A DNA stretch of 64,000 nucleotides, taken from Pseudomonas sp. GGS8 (GTDB lineage: Bacteria > Pseudomonadota > Gammaproteobacteria > Pseudomonadales > Pseudomonadaceae). The stretch spans positions 1,541,001-1,605,000 of the forward strand of contig NZ_JALJWF010000001.1 of the NCBI RefSeq assembly GCF_024168645.1. Reading direction: 5' to 3'. Shown piece after piece: positions 15,580 through 23,703 of this stretch. Positions within the stretch are counted from its first letter, which is position 1. Every line of letters begins with the position of its first letter. The translations under genes and the position numbers were made by a program. Below the pieces are notes generated by a model. The model was not told where the DNA came from. It ran no database searches and was given only the letters and a program-made list of their open reading frames with translations.

Positions 15580-17394
15580 ATGCTCATGACACCGACCCTC
15601 CCCCCCAGACCCCGCTGGCGCAGCCTGGCCCTGCTTGCGCTATGCCTGGCACCCTTGCTGTGGCCGCTGGAGCATCTGGCCGAGCGTTATTACCGCAGTG
15701 AACTGGCGGGGCAAAACCGTCAGACCCTCGACCTCTACGTCGCCAACCTGTTGGGCACCCTGCACCGTTATGAAGTGTTGCCGCAGATTCTCGGCGAACT
15801 GCCCGCCCTGCGCGCGACATTGGCCACCCCCGACGAAGGTGTGGTGCAAGGCAACGCCAATCGTCTGTTGAAAAACATCAGTGCCCAGACCGGCGCCGAA
15901 GTCATGTACCTGATGGACGCCACAGGCAAGACATTAGCCGCCTCCAACTGGGACAAACACGACAGCTTTGTCGGCCGTAATTTCGCCTTCCGCCCTTATT
16001 TCAGTGAAGCCATGGCCGGGCGCCTGGGGCGCTTCTTCGGCCTGGGTACCACCTCGGCCAAGCGCGGCTACTTCTTCGCTGCAGCAGTACGTGATCGCGA
16101 AAAAATCATCGGGGTATTGGTGGTCAAGGTCGACCTCGATCACACCGAAAGCCTCTGGGGCAAAACCCCGGAACAACTGTTGGTCACCGACCATAACGGC
16201 GTGGTCATCCTCACGTCGCGGCCAGAGTGGCGTTTCCGCTCGACCCGTCCATTGAGTGATGAAGAGAACAAGGCAGTCGCCGCGATTCAACCCTATCCAA
16301 CCCGCTATCCAAAGACATTGAGTCTTGACCCCAATGCCTGGTTGACCCAAACCCGGCAGATCGAAGAAACCGGCTGGAGCGTCAGTATCCTTGCACCGCG
16401 CACCCTGATCGACCGTCCGGTGCGCACAGTCGTGGCCATCGGCGGAGCAACGCTGCTGGTATTAATGCTGCTGCTGGGCTTGATGATGCAACGCCGACGC
16501 CATTACCTGGACCGGATCGCCTTCGAAGCCAAGGCCCGCCAAGAGCTGGAAGGCCGGGTCGCCGAACGGACCAGCGACCTCGAAGGCCTCAACCGTCGAC
16601 TGAAACAGGAAGTGCTGGAGCGCGAACACGCCCAACAAGAACTGGTACGCGCTCAGGATGATCTGGTACAGGCCGGCAAGCTCTCGGCGCTGGGGACGAT
16701 GTCGGCGAGTATCAGCCATGAACTCAACCAACCGCTGGCGGCCATCCGCAGCTACGCGGAAAACGCCGAAGTGCTGCTCGATCATCAGCGCACCGAGGAT
16801 GCTCGCGGCAACCTCAAGCTGATCAGCGAATTGACCGGGCGTATGGCGTCGATCATTGCCCACCTGCGCGCCTTCGCCCGACGTGATCGCCACGCCCCGG
16901 AAAGCGTGGCCCTGCAACCGGCGCTGGACGATGCCCTGGCGTTACTGGCCAAGCGTCGGCGCAGCATGGAAGTCGAGCTGATCCGCGACCTGCCGGCCGC
17001 CACCCTGTGGGTCGAAGCCGGGGAGACCCGTCTGCGCCAGGTACTCGGCAATCTGCTGGCCAATGCGCTCGATGCGCTGACGGAAAAAGGCCCGCCGCGT
17101 AAACTCTGGTTGAGTGCCCAATCCACCGCCGACGGCGTCAATCTGTACATTCGCGACAACGGCCCCGGGTTCTGCCTGGAAGCGCTGGGTCGTGCCGGTG
17201 AGCCCTTCTACACCACCAAGACCCGCACACAGGGGCTTGGGCTGGGGCTGGCGATCTGCGACACCCTGATGCGCGCCTTCGGTGGTGAACTGTCGTTCTC
17301 CAACCATAAGGAAGGCGGCGCCCTGATTACCCTGAAGCTGCGCGCCGGCGCGCCGGGTGTGAGCCTGCAACCGTCCGAGGACCGAAGTGCATGA
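15580..17394 (+). CDS. Sensor histidine kinase, DctB type
   Basis: A membrane sensor of about 604 residues. TM1 is at about residues 14-32, a periplasmic double-PDC sensor spans about 35-285, and TM2 is at about 290-312 (VVAIGGATLLVLMLLLGLMM). A coiled coil then leads to the HisKA box SISHELNQPLAAIRSY (His about 379) and HATPase_c with DNGPGF and GLGLGLAI. The last gene base overlaps the regulator start (ATGA). DctB/AauS-type kinases sense C4-dicarboxylates or acidic amino acids and pair with sigma-54 activators. No transporter gene adjoins, so the ligand is open. Starts at 15577 (TTG), 15580 and 15586 are all possible. Confidence 0.88.
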   Translation: MLMTPTLPPRPRWRSLALLALCLAPLLWPLEHLAERYYRSELAGQNRQTLDLYVANLLGTLHRYEVLPQILGELPALRATLATPDEGVVQGNANRLLKNISAQTGAEVMYLMDATGKTLAASNWDKHDSFVGRNFAFRPYFSEAMAGRLGRFFGLGTTSAKRGYFFAAAVRDREKIIGVLVVKVDLDHTESLWGKTPEQLLVTDHNGVVILTSRPEWRFRSTRPLSDEENKAVAAIQPYPTRYPKTLSLDPNAWLTQTRQIEETGWSVSILAPRTLIDRPVRTVVAIGGATLLVLMLLLGLMMQRRRHYLDRIAFEAKARQELEGRVAERTSDLEGLNRRLKQEVLEREHAQQELVRAQDDLVQAGKLSALGTMSASISHELNQPLAAIRSYAENAEVLLDHQRTEDARGNLKLISELTGRMASIIAHLRAFARRDRHAPESVALQPALDDALALLAKRRRSMEVELIRDLPAATLWVEAGETRLRQVLGNLLANALDALTEKGPPRKLWLSAQSTADGVNLYIRDNGPGFCLEALGRAGEPFYTTKTRTQGLGLGLAICDTLMRAFGGELSFSNHKEGGALITLKLRAGAPGVSLQPSEDRSA

Positions 17395-18785
17395 CCATCG
17401 ACAACCGCATCCAGGTCGTGTTGATCGACGACGATCCCCACCTGCGCCAAGCCCTGAGCCAGACCCTAGACCTGGCCGGTCTGAAGATCCTGCCACTCGC
17501 TGAAGCCAAGGGCTTGGCCGGGCAACTGGAACGTGACTGGCCAGGCGTGGTGGTCAGTGACATCCGCATGCCGGGCATGGACGGCCTTGAACTGCTGACC
17601 GAACTCCACGCCCAGGACCCGGAGCTGCCTGTGCTGCTGATCACCGGCCACGGCGATGTGCCGCTGGCGGTACAAGCCATGCGCGCCGGGGCTTATGACT
17701 TTCTGGAAAAACCTTTCGCCAGCGACGCCTTGCTCGACAGCGTACGTCGCGCCCTGGCCCTGCGCCGTCTGGTACTGGACAACCGCAGCCTGCGTCTGGC
17801 CCTGAGCGATCGCAACGAACTGAGCGCCCGACTGGTCGGGCAATCGGCGCCAATGCTGCGCCTGCGCGAGCAGATCGGGGCTCTGGCGGCGACCAAGGCT
17901 GACGTGCTGATCCTCGGTGAAACCGGCGCGGGCAAAGAAGTGGTGGCCCGGGCGCTGCACGATTTGTCGAGTCGACGTAACGGCCCGTTCGTGGCAATCA
18001 ACGCCGGGGCCTTGGCCGAGTCAGTGGTGGAAAGCGAGCTGTTCGGCCACGAACCCGGCGCGTTTACCGGCGCGCAGAAGCGCCGCATCGGCAAGTTCGA
18101 ATTCGCCAACGGTGGCACGTTGTTCCTCGATGAAATCGAAAGCATGAGCCTGGACGTACAGGTGAAATTGCTGCGCTTGCTGCAAGAGCGGGTCGTCGAA
18201 CGCCTGGGCGGCAATCAGTTGATCCCGCTGGACATCCGCATCATCGCCGCGACCAAGGAAGACCTGCGGCAATCCGCCGATCAGGGGCGCTTCCGTGCCG
18301 ACTTGTATTACCGCCTGAACGTTGCGCCGTTGCGCATTCCGCCACTGCGCGAACGGGGCGAAGATGCGCTGATGCTGTTCCAGCATTTCGCCGACGAAGC
18401 CAGCGCCCGCCACGGCTTACCGCCCCATGAACTGCAACCGGGGCAACGGGCGCTGCTGCTGCGTCACAGCTGGCCGGGTAACGTGCGGGAACTGCAGAAC
18501 GCCGCCGAACGCTTTGCCCTGGGCCTGGAACTGGCACTGGACAACAGCGCGCCGGATGGCGGTGTCGGCACCACGGTTGAAGTGGTCAGCGGCGGCTTGA
18601 GCGAGCAAGTCGAGAACTTCGAGAAGAGCCTGATTGCCGCCGAACTGGCGCGCTCGCACAGCTCCGTGCGCAGCCTCGCCGAAGCGCTTGGCATCCCGCG
18701 CAAAACCCTGCACGACAAGCTGCGCAAGCATGGCCTGAACTTCGCCGATGGCGGCACCAGCAGCCATACCGACGACCTCGATTGA
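17391..18785 (+). CDS. Sigma-54-dependent response regulator, DctD type
   Basis: A 464-residue NtrC-family activator. Receiver domain at residues about 7-122 (VVLIDDDPHLRQA; phospho-acceptor Asp in VVVSDIRMPGMDGLE; Lys in FLEKPFA). AAA+ core at about 145-375 with Walker A GETGAGKE, the sigma-54 contact loop GAFTGA and Walker B FLDEIE. Fis-type helix-turn-helix at the C-terminus (SVRSLAEALGIPRKTLHDKL). It overlaps the kinase gene by four bases. It should activate a sigma-54 promoter, probably of an uptake system located elsewhere. Confidence 0.92.
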   Translation: MTIDNRIQVVLIDDDPHLRQALSQTLDLAGLKILPLAEAKGLAGQLERDWPGVVVSDIRMPGMDGLELLTELHAQDPELPVLLITGHGDVPLAVQAMRAGAYDFLEKPFASDALLDSVRRALALRRLVLDNRSLRLALSDRNELSARLVGQSAPMLRLREQIGALAATKADVLILGETGAGKEVVARALHDLSSRRNGPFVAINAGALAESVVESELFGHEPGAFTGAQKRRIGKFEFANGGTLFLDEIESMSLDVQVKLLRLLQERVVERLGGNQLIPLDIRIIAATKEDLRQSADQGRFRADLYYRLNVAPLRIPPLRERGEDALMLFQHFADEASARHGLPPHELQPGQRALLLRHSWPGNVRELQNAAERFALGLELALDNSAPDGGVGTTVEVVSGGLSEQVENFEKSLIAAELARSHSSVRSLAEALGIPRKTLHDKLRKHGLNFADGGTSSHTDDLD

Positions 18786-18825
18786 GCTACCGTAAAATCA
18801 TCCTCATCAAACAAAAGGCCCGCGA

Positions 18826-19281
18826 ATGAACCGCGACAGTCGTCACCTGGAATCGATCCTCTATCGCGACATCCCCCTCACGCGGGACATGGGCCTCAAA
18901 GTGCTCGACTGGCATGACCAACAACTGCGCCTGCATCTGCCGCTGGAGCCCAACGTCAATCACAAGAGCACCATGTTCGGTGGCAGCCTGTACTGCGGCG
19001 CGGTGCTGGCCGGCTGGGGCTGGCTGCATTTGCGTTTGCGTGAAGAAGGCATCGAAGACGGGCACATCGTGATTCAGGAAGGGCAGATCAACTACCCGCT
19101 GCCGGTCACCATGGACGCGACAGCGATTTGCCAGGCGCCGAATGCAGCAGTGTGGAGGAAATTCCTGGCGATGTATCGACGCTATGGGCGGGCGCGGTTG
19201 ACGCTGCATTCGCGGATCGTGAATGCCGGGAGTGAAGAGGATGCGGTGAGGTTCGTGGGGCAGTACGTACTGCACCGCTAG
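18826..19281 (+). CDS. Thioesterase domain protein (YiiD C-terminal type)
   Basis: A 151-residue hotdog-fold protein: LPLEPNVNHKSTMFGGSLYCGAVLAGWGWLHL and then INYPLPVTMDATA, the layout of the putative thioesterase domain found at the C-terminus of E. coli YiiD. It is a stand-alone version without the GNAT half. Acyl-thioester hydrolysis is inferred from the fold. It lies 40 bases after the DctD-like gene on the same strand. Confidence 0.8.
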   Translation: MNRDSRHLESILYRDIPLTRDMGLKVLDWHDQQLRLHLPLEPNVNHKSTMFGGSLYCGAVLAGWGWLHLRLREEGIEDGHIVIQEGQINYPLPVTMDATAICQAPNAAVWRKFLAMYRRYGRARLTLHSRIVNAGSEEDAVRFVGQYVLHR

Positions 19282-19302
19282 GAACCAGGGCCAATACAGA
19301 AC

Positions 19303-19448
19303 CTGTGGCGAGGGGGCTTGCCCCCGTTGGGCTGCGAAGCGGCCCCAAATCCAGCCGCCGCGAATCAGTTAATTTCCATTGTCTGAATTGCGACTGCTGC
19401 GCAGCCGAACGGGGCGGTGCGGCGTTCCGACAAGCCCCCTCGCCACAG
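19303..19448. repeat. REP doublet (GTGGCGAGGGGGCTTGCCCCC type)
   Basis: CTGTGGCGAGGGGGCTTG opens at 19303 and the inverted copy ends in CCCCCTCGCCACAG at 19448. The spacer carries the recurring internal palindromes GGCTGCGAAGCGGCCCC and GACTGCTGCGCAGC. It lies between two convergent genes. Confidence 0.92.
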
Positions 19449-19461
19449 AAGTTCGGCGTGC

Positions 19462-20304
19462 TCAGGAACGAGCGAGCGCCAATAGTTTCTCCCGCCAAGC
19501 CGCTTTGGCCGGCAGCGCCAGGAAGAACTCATTCAGCAACGATTCCCGCGCCGGATAACAGAACGGCGCGCCGCTCAAATCCAGCACCTCACCGCCGGCG
19601 CCTTCCAGTACACCTTGAGCCGCGGCCGTGTCCCACTGCGAAGTCGGCGCCAATCGCGGATAACAATCCGCAGCCCCTTCAGCCAGCAGGCAAAACTTCA
19701 GCGAGCTGCCGATATTCGCCAGTTGCAGCTCACCCAGGCTGTCGCTCAACCCCGCGAGTAGTCGCTCCTGCTCAGGGCTCGAATGCCGACGACTGGCGAC
19801 CACCGTGAAAGCTTCACCCGCAGCCGGAACCTCACGCACCTGAATCGGCAACGGCTCGGCGCCTTTATCGCCACGCCAGGCTCCCAACCCGGCACCGCCG
19901 ACATAAAAACGCCCGTTGGTCGGCATCGACACCACACCGAACACCACACGCCCCTGCTCGATCAGCGCAATGTTGACGGTGAACTCTTCGCTGCCGGAGA
20001 TGAACTCCTTGGTCCCGTCCAGCGGATCGACCAGCCACCAGCGTTGCCAGCCGGCACGCACGCTCCGGGGGATGTTGGCGTCCTCTTCGGACAGCACCGG
20101 AATAGTCGGGTCCAGCGCCGTCAGCCCGGCCAGGATTACATGGTGAGCGGCCATGTCGGCAGCGGTGACCGGAGAATCATCGGACTTTGCAGTCACGGCA
20201 ACGTTGACGCGCCAGAACGGCAGGATCGCCTCGCCAGCTTTCAATGCCAGCTCGACCACCGGCGCCATCAACGGATGGGGAAAACTCATGAACGTCTCAC
20301 TCAT
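19462..20304 (-). CDS. cysQ: 3'(2'),5'-bisphosphate nucleotidase
   Basis: A 280-residue inositol-monophosphatase-fold enzyme that hydrolyses the sulfate-assimilation by-product PAP (and PAPS). Metal-binding motifs: LSEEDANIP, WLVDPLDGTKEFISG and the C-terminal SQWDTAAAQGVLEGAGG. Overlap with nudE at 20301-20304 (ATGA) shows coupling; Met6 at 20289 is an alternative start. It fits with the sulfur-metabolism genes elsewhere in the window, though the nudE-cysQ pairing is widespread. Confidence 0.93.
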   Translation of the reverse strand: MSETFMSFPHPLMAPVVELALKAGEAILPFWRVNVAVTAKSDDSPVTAADMAAHHVILAGLTALDPTIPVLSEEDANIPRSVRAGWQRWWLVDPLDGTKEFISGSEEFTVNIALIEQGRVVFGVVSMPTNGRFYVGGAGLGAWRGDKGAEPLPIQVREVPAAGEAFTVVASRRHSSPEQERLLAGLSDSLGELQLANIGSSLKFCLLAEGAADCYPRLAPTSQWDTAAAQGVLEGAGGEVLDLSGAPFCYPARESLLNEFFLALPAKAAWREKLLALARS

Positions 20305-20867
20305 AATTGAAAAATACCGCGCTGGCTCAACAAGTCCCGGGCCAGATACAGCGCCGCCAAGGCACGACCCTCGGTGAATCGCGGGTTCTGCGCCAATGCC
20401 GACAGTTCCCGCAGGTTGATCTTGTCCACCCCCATCGGCTCGGGCTCGTCACCCTCCAGGCGCTCTTCGTACAAATCGGTGGCCAGCACCACTTGGATCT
20501 TCTGGCTCATGTAGCCGGGTGACAACGACAACTCGGTCAGATGCTCCAGTTGCCGCGCGCCATACCCGGCCTCTTCCTTTAGCTCCCGCTCGGCCGCCGC
20601 CAGCACGTCTTCGCCCGGCTCGATCAAGCCTTTGGGCAGGGACAATTCGTAGGCATCGGTGCCACCGCAGTATTCCTCCACCAACACTGCGTGGTCCGCG
20701 TCGAGCATCGCCACGATCATCACCGCACCATAACCAGCGCCTTTGCCGACCAATCGCTCGTAAGTACGTTCCACGCCATTGGAAAAGCGCAATTTCAGCT
20801 CTTCGACACAGAATAATCGGCTGGTGGCGACGATCTCGCGGGCGAGTACGGTGGGTTTCTGGCGCAT
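20301..20867 (-). CDS. nudE: ADP compounds hydrolase NudE
   Basis: A 188-residue Nudix hydrolase. The Nudix box GEDVLAAAERELKEEAGY with its upstream PKGLIEP is intact. NudE cleaves ADP-ribose, Ap3A and NADH-type substrates. First gene of nudE-cysQ and divergent from yrfG, 90 bases away, so the two promoters share that gap. Confidence 0.92.
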   Translation of the reverse strand: MRQKPTVLAREIVATSRLFCVEELKLRFSNGVERTYERLVGKGAGYGAVMIVAMLDADHAVLVEEYCGGTDAYELSLPKGLIEPGEDVLAAAERELKEEAGYGARQLEHLTELSLSPGYMSQKIQVVLATDLYEERLEGDEPEPMGVDKINLRELSALAQNPRFTEGRALAALYLARDLLSQRGIFQL

Positions 20868-20957
20868 GGGAAGCTCCTTGGCGTAAGCGGGTTACTATAC
20901 CCGGCCTATCCTGATTGTTTATCTCGGATATCTTTTTTACCGCTGGAGAAGTTTTTT

Positions 20958-21620
20958 ATGTCCCTGCTGCCCTGGCGCGACATCGATACCGTTCTGCTGG
21001 ATATGGACGGCACGCTGCTGGACCTGCACTACGACAACCATTTCTGGCTGGAGCACCTGCCAAAGCGTTATGCCGAGTTGCACGGAGTGAGCCTGGCCAT
21101 GGCGGAGCTGGAACTGCAGCCACTGTTCGAGCGCCATGCCGGTCAGTTGCAGTGGTATTGCCTGGACTTCTGGAGCGCCGAACTGAAGTTGTCAGTGCGC
21201 GAGCTGAAACTGGAAACCGCGCACCTGATCGCCCTGCGTCCGGATGCGGACACTTTTCTGGCGGCGATCAAACAGGCCGGCAAGCGCGTGGTACTGATCA
21301 CCAACGCCCATCGCGACTCGTTGTCATTGAAACTGGAAAGAATCGAACTGGCGCCGTATTTCGAGCGCTTGATCAGCTCTCATGATTACGGTTTCGCCAA
21401 AGAAGACCCGCAGTTCTGGAATGCCTTGCAGGCCGATATCGGCTTCGACCCGGCACGCTGCCTGTTCATCGACGACACCCTGCCGATCCTGCGCAGCGCA
21501 CGCAATTTTGGGGTGGCGCACCTGCTGGCCGTGAGCGAGCCGGACAGCCGCAAAGGGCCGAAGGACACGGCAGAGTTTGCAGCGGTGGGGGATTATCGGG
21601 AGCTCATTGCCGGGCTTTAG
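20958..21620 (+). CDS. yrfG: GMP/IMP nucleotidase (HAD hydrolase)
   Basis: A 220-residue HAD-superfamily phosphatase. Motif I is LLDMDGTLLDL, motif II VVLITNAH, and motif III/IV includes KEDPQFW and CLFIDDTLPILRSA. The length and the neighbouring nudE match YrfG, which dephosphorylates purine mononucleotides. The start MSLLPWRDIDTVLLD is preceded by GGAGAAG. Confidence 0.9.
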   Translation: MSLLPWRDIDTVLLDMDGTLLDLHYDNHFWLEHLPKRYAELHGVSLAMAELELQPLFERHAGQLQWYCLDFWSAELKLSVRELKLETAHLIALRPDADTFLAAIKQAGKRVVLITNAHRDSLSLKLERIELAPYFERLISSHDYGFAKEDPQFWNALQADIGFDPARCLFIDDTLPILRSARNFGVAHLLAVSEPDSRKGPKDTAEFAAVGDYRELIAGL

Positions 21621-21651
21621 ACCGAGTCGCCTGCGATAGCGATCTCAAGCC

Positions 21652-21789
21652 TTATTGAGGAATCCGCAACACCTGCCCCGGATAGATCTTGTCCGGGTGC
21701 GAAAGCATTGGTTTGTTGGCTTCAAATATTTTGTTGTACGTGTTCGCGTCGCCGTACGCCGCCTTGGAAATCGCGCGCCCAAGACTAGA
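21652..21789 (-). pseudogene. Remnant of a LysM peptidoglycan-binding protein (Kbp/YgaU C-terminus)
   Basis: The minus strand encodes about 46 residues from 21789 to a TAA at 21652, including [34 protein letters not shown] and stop: the end of the LysM domain of Kbp/YgaU-type BON-LysM proteins. The frame is closed by TGA at 21790-21792, and no BON domain or start lies upstream; the neighbouring sequence is instead the leader of the LysR gene. The gene has therefore lost its 5' two thirds. Confidence 0.85.
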
Positions 21790-21881
21790 TCAGCCCTCTG
21801 AAGGGCGGTTCCCAGCCGACCAATGACCCAACCCCGCGCAGGCGCTAGAATCACAAACCTTGCCGGCGCCCTGGAGCGAAG

Positions 21882-22769
21882 ATGGACATCAAGCAGCTGA
21901 AATTCCTCATCGCTCTCGACGAAACCCGACACTTCGGCCAAGCCGCCGCGCGTTGCCACATCACCCAGCCGACCCTGTCCATGCGCCTGCGCAGCCTTGA
22001 GGAAGAACTCGAGCTGCCGCTGGTCAATCGCGGCCAACGCTTCGAAGGTTTCACCGCGCCGGGCGAACGCGTGCTGGCATGGGCGCGTACGGTGCTGGCG
22101 GCCTATGACGGTTTGCAGGCCGAAGCGGCGGCCTGTCGCGGCAACCTTGTGGGTACGTTGCGACTGGGGGTGGTGCCGCTGTCGAGTTTCGACCCGGTGC
22201 CGCTGATGCAACGCCTGCATGTCGAACACCCGAACCTGCGTTTCGAACTCTCGGCCCTCAGTTCCGAGCAGATCCTCGAACAGCTGGCGAATAACCGTCT
22301 CGACATCGGCGTCTCCTATCTGGAACGTCTGGACGGCGAGCGCTTCGACTCCCTGGCGTTCAGCGAAACCCGCATGGGTCTGCTCTACGATCAACGCTTT
22401 TTCAGTTTCGGCGAGGCGCCGCTGAGCTGGGAGTCGCTGATCGAACTGCCCATGGGCATGCTCACCAGCGGCATGCATTTTCGCCAGTCCATCGACCATA
22501 ACTTCCACAGCCGTGGCTTGACCCCACAGCCGTTGCTGCAAACCGATGCGGTCCACCAATTGTTACAAGCGGTACACGGTGGCCTGTGCTGCGCGGTGAT
22601 GCCGCTGAACAGTGGCCTCGAAAACCTCACCGATCACTTGCGCCTGCAACCCATCGAAAGCGCCCAGACCCTCGCCCGGCTGGGGCTGATCATGCGTCGC
22701 AGCGCTCCGCGTTCGGCCTTGGCAGAAGCCTGTTTTGCGATCTATCAGAAATCACTGACAGATTCTTGA
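21882..22769 (+). CDS. LysR family transcriptional regulator
   Basis: A 295-residue LTTR: helix-turn-helix at about residues 16-37 (FGQAAARCHITQPTLSMRLR) and effector domain from about 90 (VGTLRLGVVPLSS). It lies 94 bases upstream of fdhD on the same strand and is probably a regulator linked to the fdhD/YdeP-type module. The truncated LysM gene borders its 5' side, within 100 bases. Confidence 0.9.
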   Translation: MDIKQLKFLIALDETRHFGQAAARCHITQPTLSMRLRSLEEELELPLVNRGQRFEGFTAPGERVLAWARTVLAAYDGLQAEAAACRGNLVGTLRLGVVPLSSFDPVPLMQRLHVEHPNLRFELSALSSEQILEQLANNRLDIGVSYLERLDGERFDSLAFSETRMGLLYDQRFFSFGEAPLSWESLIELPMGMLTSGMHFRQSIDHNFHSRGLTPQPLLQTDAVHQLLQAVHGGLCCAVMPLNSGLENLTDHLRLQPIESAQTLARLGLIMRRSAPRSALAEACFAIYQKSLTDS

Positions 22770-22863
22770 TCGACGCCATCTATCGGTAGATCAGTAATAG
22801 CGATTAGACGCGACATGTTGACGCGCCTAGGCTTAAAGCTGACCAAACCGTCGGTGATGCCTA

Positions 22864-23703
22864 ATGAACGCCAAGCGCCCCGGCTGCGCGGCGCCCGCTC
22901 TCGAAACGCCCGCGCCCGCCGCAAGCCAGACATACAGCTACTGCAACCTTGAAGACTCCGAATCGTCCAGCACCGCGCTGGCTGAGGAAGTCGCGTTGGC
23001 GATCGCCTACAACGGCATCAGCCAGGCCGTCATGTTGGTGACGCCGACGGACCTTGAAGACTTCATCGTCGGCTTCAGCCTCGGCAGCGGCATCATCGAG
23101 GACGCTACAGACATCTATGACCTGCAACTCAGCGGCACGGGTTCGGCGCAATACGCGCAGGTGACCATCGCCAACCGCGCCTTCTGGAACCTCAAGCAGC
23201 AGCGTCGGCAACTGGCCGGCACCAGCGGTTGCGGGCTCTGTGGCGTTGAAGCGGTGGAGCAAGCGCTGCCCGATCTCAAGGTGCTGCCCGGCGCCCCGCT
23301 GCCCCCGGCCGAATGGCTGGACGGCCTGCGCCATCGCATCGGTGAATTCCAGCCTTTGGGCCAGCATTGCGGTGCGGTGCATGCGGCGGTGTTCATGAAC
23401 GGTAAAGGCGAATTACTGCTGGGCCGTGAAGACATCGGCCGACACAACGCCCTCGACAAGCTGATCGGCGGGTTGATCCGCCAGAAAATCCCGACCAGTG
23501 ATGGGCTGGTAATTGTCACCAGCCGTTGCAGCCTCGAATTGATCCAGAAAGTTTTACGCGCCGGCATCCAGACCCTGGTCAGCCTGTCGTCGCCCACGGG
23601 CCTGGCTGTGCAATGGGCCCGTCGACACAAACTCAATCTCATCCACCTGCCGCAGAAAAGTGCGCCGCGGGTCTATAGCCCCGCGACGGAGAAACAAGCG
23701 TGA
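22864..23703 (+). CDS. fdhD: Formate dehydrogenase accessory sulfurtransferase
   Basis: A 279-residue FdhD. The sulfur-relay cysteine pair is seen as SGCGLCGVEA in the middle of the protein, with VALAIAYNG, LEDFIVGFSLG and GREDIGRHNALDKLIGG as further family landmarks. FdhD transfers sulfur from IscS to the molybdenum cofactor of formate dehydrogenases. It overlaps the oxidoreductase start (GTGA, 23700-23703), implying that the neighbour is its client. Confidence 0.95.
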   Translation: MNAKRPGCAAPALETPAPAASQTYSYCNLEDSESSSTALAEEVALAIAYNGISQAVMLVTPTDLEDFIVGFSLGSGIIEDATDIYDLQLSGTGSAQYAQVTIANRAFWNLKQQRRQLAGTSGCGLCGVEAVEQALPDLKVLPGAPLPPAEWLDGLRHRIGEFQPLGQHCGAVHAAVFMNGKGELLLGREDIGRHNALDKLIGGLIRQKIPTSDGLVIVTSRCSLELIQKVLRAGIQTLVSLSSPTGLAVQWARRHKLNLIHLPQKSAPRVYSPATEKQA

